Shown in pieces: positions 61,896 to 64,000 of a stretch of 64,000 nt of DNA. The notes under the pieces were generated by a model. That model was not told the DNA's origin. It made no database searches and worked only from the letters and a program-made list of their open reading frames with translations. How positions within the stretch are numbered: the first letter of the stretch is position 1; every line of letters starts with the position of its first letter. The stretch is from Algorimicrobium hallyeonense. GTDB lineage: Bacteria; Bacteroidota; Bacteroidia; Flavobacteriales; Flavobacteriaceae. The DNA lies in contig NZ_JBHSLA010000004.1 in the NCBI RefSeq assembly GCF_042657385.1, forward strand, positions 247,402-311,401, given 5' to 3'. The translations under genes and the position numbers were made by a program.

Positions 61896-62711
61896 ATGAA
61901 GAACATTATCATTTTACTACTAATTAGTATTTCATTTTTTTCATGTGAAGATGTAATAGATGTAAATGTACCTAATTCTGAACCGAGATTAGTAATCGAT
62001 GCTTCCATAAACTGGATAAAAGGAACTTCAGGTAATGAGCAGTCCATAAAACTTACTTTAACGGCTCCTTATTTTGATTCTTCAGTTCCTCCAGCTAATG
62101 ATGCCGAGGTTTTTATTACTGATTCTAATAATAACGTTTTTATTTTTGTTGAAGATGGAAATACTGGTTTATATTTAAATTCAAATTTCACTCCTGTTTT
62201 AAATACAGACTATTACCTAACTATTAATTATAAAAATGAAATATATTCAGCTACTGAAACACTTTTAGCTGTACCAGAATTTGATTTTGTTGAACAAAAT
62301 TTAGAAGGCGGAATTACTGGTGAAGAAACAGAAATTAAAGCATACTTTACAGACCCAGCTAACGAAGAAAATTATTACTTTTTTGAGTACATTCCAAGTA
62401 TACCGGTAAATAAAACATTAGATACCTTTAAAGATGAATTTGTAAATGGAAATCAGATTTTTGGTTTCTATGTTGAAGAAGATTTAACCACTAACGATTC
62501 TGTTATCATAAGAAATTATGGTGTATCCGAACGGTTTTATGAATTTATGTTTATTTTATTGCAACAAACTGGTGCCGGAGGAGGTGGTCCGTTTGAAACA
62601 CAACCTGCTACTGTTCGCGGGAATTGCATAAATACAACCAATCAAAATAATTATCCATTAGGATATTTCAGGTTATCTGAAGTGGCTGAAATTAATTATA
62701 CCATTGAATAG
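61896..62711 (+). CDS. DUF4249 lipoprotein
   Basis: A 271-residue lipoprotein (lipobox SFFSC, Cys17) of the DUF4249 family, which regularly follows TonB receptors with this architecture in Bacteroidota. It probably caps or assists the receptor at the outer membrane, but ligand and mechanism are unknown. I use the ATG at 61896; the frame extends upstream into the receptor gene, but that part would precede the lipoprotein signal. Confidence 0.88.
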   Translation: MKNIIILLLISISFFSCEDVIDVNVPNSEPRLVIDASINWIKGTSGNEQSIKLTLTAPYFDSSVPPANDAEVFITDSNNNVFIFVEDGNTGLYLNSNFTPVLNTDYYLTINYKNEIYSATETLLAVPEFDFVEQNLEGGITGEETEIKAYFTDPANEENYYFFEYIPSIPVNKTLDTFKDEFVNGNQIFGFYVEEDLTTNDSVIIRNYGVSERFYEFMFILLQQTGAGGGGPFETQPATVRGNCINTTNQNNYPLGYFRLSEVAEINYTIE

Positions 62712-62747
62712 AGCAAGTTCCATATTATAATTACAGATTATATTTTG

Positions 62748-62755
62748 TAATTTTG
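62748..62755 (+). promoter_or_regulatory. -7 promoter element of murQ
   Basis: TAATTTTG is an exact TAnnTTTG and ends 5 bases before the murQ ATG, again suggesting a leaderless transcript. Confidence 0.45.
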
Positions 62756-62760
62756 AAGCT

Positions 62761-63579
62761 ATGGATTTTATAAAAACAACTGAAAAAGATTCAAATTACA
62801 ACCACCTCGAAACGATGTCCGTATCTGCTATCTTAAAGCATATTAATACGGAAGATCAAACCGTACCTTTGGCGGTTGAAAGAGAACTGCCACAAATAGA
62901 AGCCTTAGTTTCGCAAATAGTTGAAAAACTAAAAATTGGAGGTCGACTTTTTTATATTGGTGCAGGAACAAGTGGTAGGTTAGGTATTTTAGATGCATCA
63001 GAATGTCCACCAACTTTTGGAGTTTCACACGATTTAGTGGTAGGGATTATTGCAGGTGGAGATAAAGCCATTCGAAAAGCTGTTGAAAATGCTGAAGATT
63101 CTAAAACTCAAGGTTGGGAAGACTTGCAAGCCTTTAATATATCATCTAAAGATATTGTCATTGGTATTGCAGCATCAGGAACCACCCCTTACGTTATTGC
63201 AGCATTGGAAATGTGTAATAAAAACCAAATCCTTACTGGCTGTATTACTTGTAATAAAAACAGTCCCCTATCTTTAGTTTCCAACTATCCTATTGAAGTT
63301 GTGGTAGGACCAGAATTTGTTACAGGAAGTTCTAGGATGAAAGCAGGTACAGTTCAAAAATTAGTTCTTAATATGATTACAACCACCACCATGATTCAAC
63401 TGGGCCATGTTAAAGGAAATAAGATGGTCGATATGCAATTAAGTAATGTCAAATTGGTTGAACGCGGAATAAAGATGATTATGGAAGAACTCCAAATAGA
63501 CTATGTAACGGCTCAACAATTATTAAACACATATAAAAATGTGAGAACAGCAATAAACAATTATACAAATGGAAACTGA
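62761..63579 (+). CDS. murQ: N-acetylmuramic acid 6-phosphate etherase
   Basis: Splits MurNAc-6-phosphate into GlcNAc-6-phosphate and lactate in peptidoglycan recycling. The 272-residue SIS-domain protein shows IGAGTSGRLGILDASECPPTFG in overlapping blocks (66-87), with candidate catalytic Glu81, and EFVTGSSRMKAGT further on. No anhydro-MurNAc kinase or MurNAc transporter is adjacent. The stop overlaps the next gene by 11 bases. Confidence 0.95.
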   Translation: MDFIKTTEKDSNYNHLETMSVSAILKHINTEDQTVPLAVERELPQIEALVSQIVEKLKIGGRLFYIGAGTSGRLGILDASECPPTFGVSHDLVVGIIAGGDKAIRKAVENAEDSKTQGWEDLQAFNISSKDIVIGIAASGTTPYVIAALEMCNKNQILTGCITCNKNSPLSLVSNYPIEVVVGPEFVTGSSRMKAGTVQKLVLNMITTTTMIQLGHVKGNKMVDMQLSNVKLVERGIKMIMEELQIDYVTAQQLLNTYKNVRTAINNYTNGN

Positions 63580-63802
63580 AACAAAACACACGGATAAAGA
63601 TGTTCTTTTAAAGGGTATTAAAAAAATGGGAGTATCATTATTATGCATGTTTTTAGGGCCTACTCTTTTATATATAGCATTTAGCAATCAAGAAAAAGCC
63701 TTATATATACCATTACTAATAGTGGGTATAATAATTTGTGGCCTTGCTATATTCTTTGCCTTTAAAGGATTAAAAACAATAATGGATAGTATGTTCAACT
63801 AA
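63569..63802 (+). CDS. DUF6095 family small membrane protein
   Basis: A 77-residue protein with two hydrophobic segments (about 20-38 and 46-66), resembling the flavobacterial DUF6095 family that commonly follows murQ. It overlaps murQ by 11 bases and is followed by a terminator, so it is cotranscribed. The function is unknown. Confidence 0.8.
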   Translation: METETKHTDKDVLLKGIKKMGVSLLCMFLGPTLLYIAFSNQEKALYIPLLIVGIIICGLAIFFAFKGLKTIMDSMFN

Positions 63803-63832
63803 TTTTAAATTACAATTTTATATCAATTATTT

Positions 63833-63863
63833 ATAAAGCGCATGATGCGCTTTATTTTTTTGA
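63833..63863 (+). terminator. Terminator of murQ-DUF6095
   Basis: A ten-base stem ATAAAGCGCA (63833-63842) with TGCGCTTTAT (63846-63855), loop TGA, followed by a T-run. Confidence 0.88.
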
Positions 63864-63883
63864 TTAAAACGAAACTTTATAAA

Positions 63884-63920
63884 ACAAAAAAAATCCCGAT
63901 TCAAGTATTGAATCGGGATT
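63884..63920 (-). terminator. Terminator of the rRNA operon
   Basis: A 13-base perfect stem (63892-63904 with 63908-63920, loop GTA). On the minus strand it follows the 5S 3' end and runs into eight T, so it ends the rRNA transcript. Confidence 0.88.
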
Positions 63921-63929
63921 CTTAAAAAA

Positions 63930-64000
63930 GGCGGCGACCTACTCTCCCACGAGATGCAGTACCATCGGCGCTAACGGGCTTAACTACTCTGTTCGGAATG
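63930..64000 (-). rRNA. rrf: 5S ribosomal RNA, 3' part (cut by window edge)
   Basis: The plus strand reads GGCGGCGACCTACTCTCCCA, the complement of a bacterial 5S 3' half, continuing through the conserved TACCATCGGCGCTAACGGGC. About 71 bases are inside the window; the rest of the rRNA operon (23S, 16S) must lie beyond the right edge. The 3' end is approximate to within a few bases. Confidence 0.93.

Noticed and set aside
1..64000. CRISPR arrays, insertion sequences, prophage, toxin-antitoxin or known defence genes
   Set aside because: I found no regularly spaced repeats, transposase or integrase motifs, att-like repeats at a tRNA, or defence-family proteins; the gene content is core metabolism.

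Overview
The window looks like core chromosome of a low-GC marine-type member of the Flavobacteriaceae (Bacteroidota). Evidence for this: three type IX secretion (T9SS) C-terminal sorting domains, a TonB-dependent receptor paired with a DUF4249 lipoprotein, Bacteroidota-type promoters (TAnnTTTG at -7, in one case with TTG exactly 19 bases upstream), few Shine-Dalgarno sequences, and family-restricted proteins such as DUF4835, DUF6913 and DUF6095. Genus cannot be decided from the sequence alone. I see no prophage, insertion sequence, integrase, CRISPR array or tRNA.

Layout. 1-9.1 kb: isoaspartate repair, a Gfo/Idh/MocA oxidoreductase, 3-hydroxybutyryl-CoA dehydrogenase, a DUF1015 operon with YggS, an exonuclease/GIY-YIG fusion protein, a voltage-gated K+ channel and miaA. 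9.1-14.1 kb (minus strand): a histidine kinase/response regulator pair and the GT2-YbbR-coaE operon. 14.1-18.5 kb: two large T9SS cargo proteins. 18.6-26 kb (minus): fabI, then bamD-rpoZ-coaBC-DUF4835-recN, then DUF6913-dapA. 26-29.4 kb: a 5'-nucleotidase split over two genes and two YhhN-like membrane proteins. 29.4-36.4 kb: GNAT-prmC-ligA, ribD-HAD-EamA-yigZ and a thioesterase. 36.5-40.7 kb: dnaA, a low-molecular-weight phosphatase, a sugar dehydrogenase whose T9SS tail is frameshifted, and an RsmI-like methyltransferase. 40.7-44.7 kb (minus): dapF-GNAT-mltG-DUF2279 and a lysozyme-like protein. 44.8-50.1 kb: an HtrA/Deg protease, a long GAPDH, a coiled-coil membrane protein, trmD and rplS. 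50.1-50.7 kb: the only long gene-free stretch, ending in a strong orphan terminator and probably encoding a structured RNA. 50.7-57.1 kb: a pentapeptide-repeat protein and a three-gene RND efflux system. 57.2-63.8 kb: monomeric isocitrate dehydrogenase, TonB receptor/DUF4249, murQ and DUF6095. The right edge enters an rRNA operon on the minus strand (5S 3' end).

Most genes are housekeeping: envelope and peptidoglycan metabolism (mltG, dapA, dapF, murQ, bamD), CoA synthesis (coaBC, coaE), translation (miaA, prmC, trmD, rplS, an RsmI-like enzyme) and DNA replication or repair (dnaA, ligA, recN). No obviously new multi-gene system is visible. The best leads are the candidate non-coding RNA at about 50.35-50.69 kb, the exonuclease/GIY-YIG gene with no normal start codon, the frameshifted T9SS tail, the paralogous YhhN-like pair with altered acidic residues, convergent-gene terminators embedded in coding sequence, and -7 elements placed so close to start codons that leaderless mRNAs are likely.
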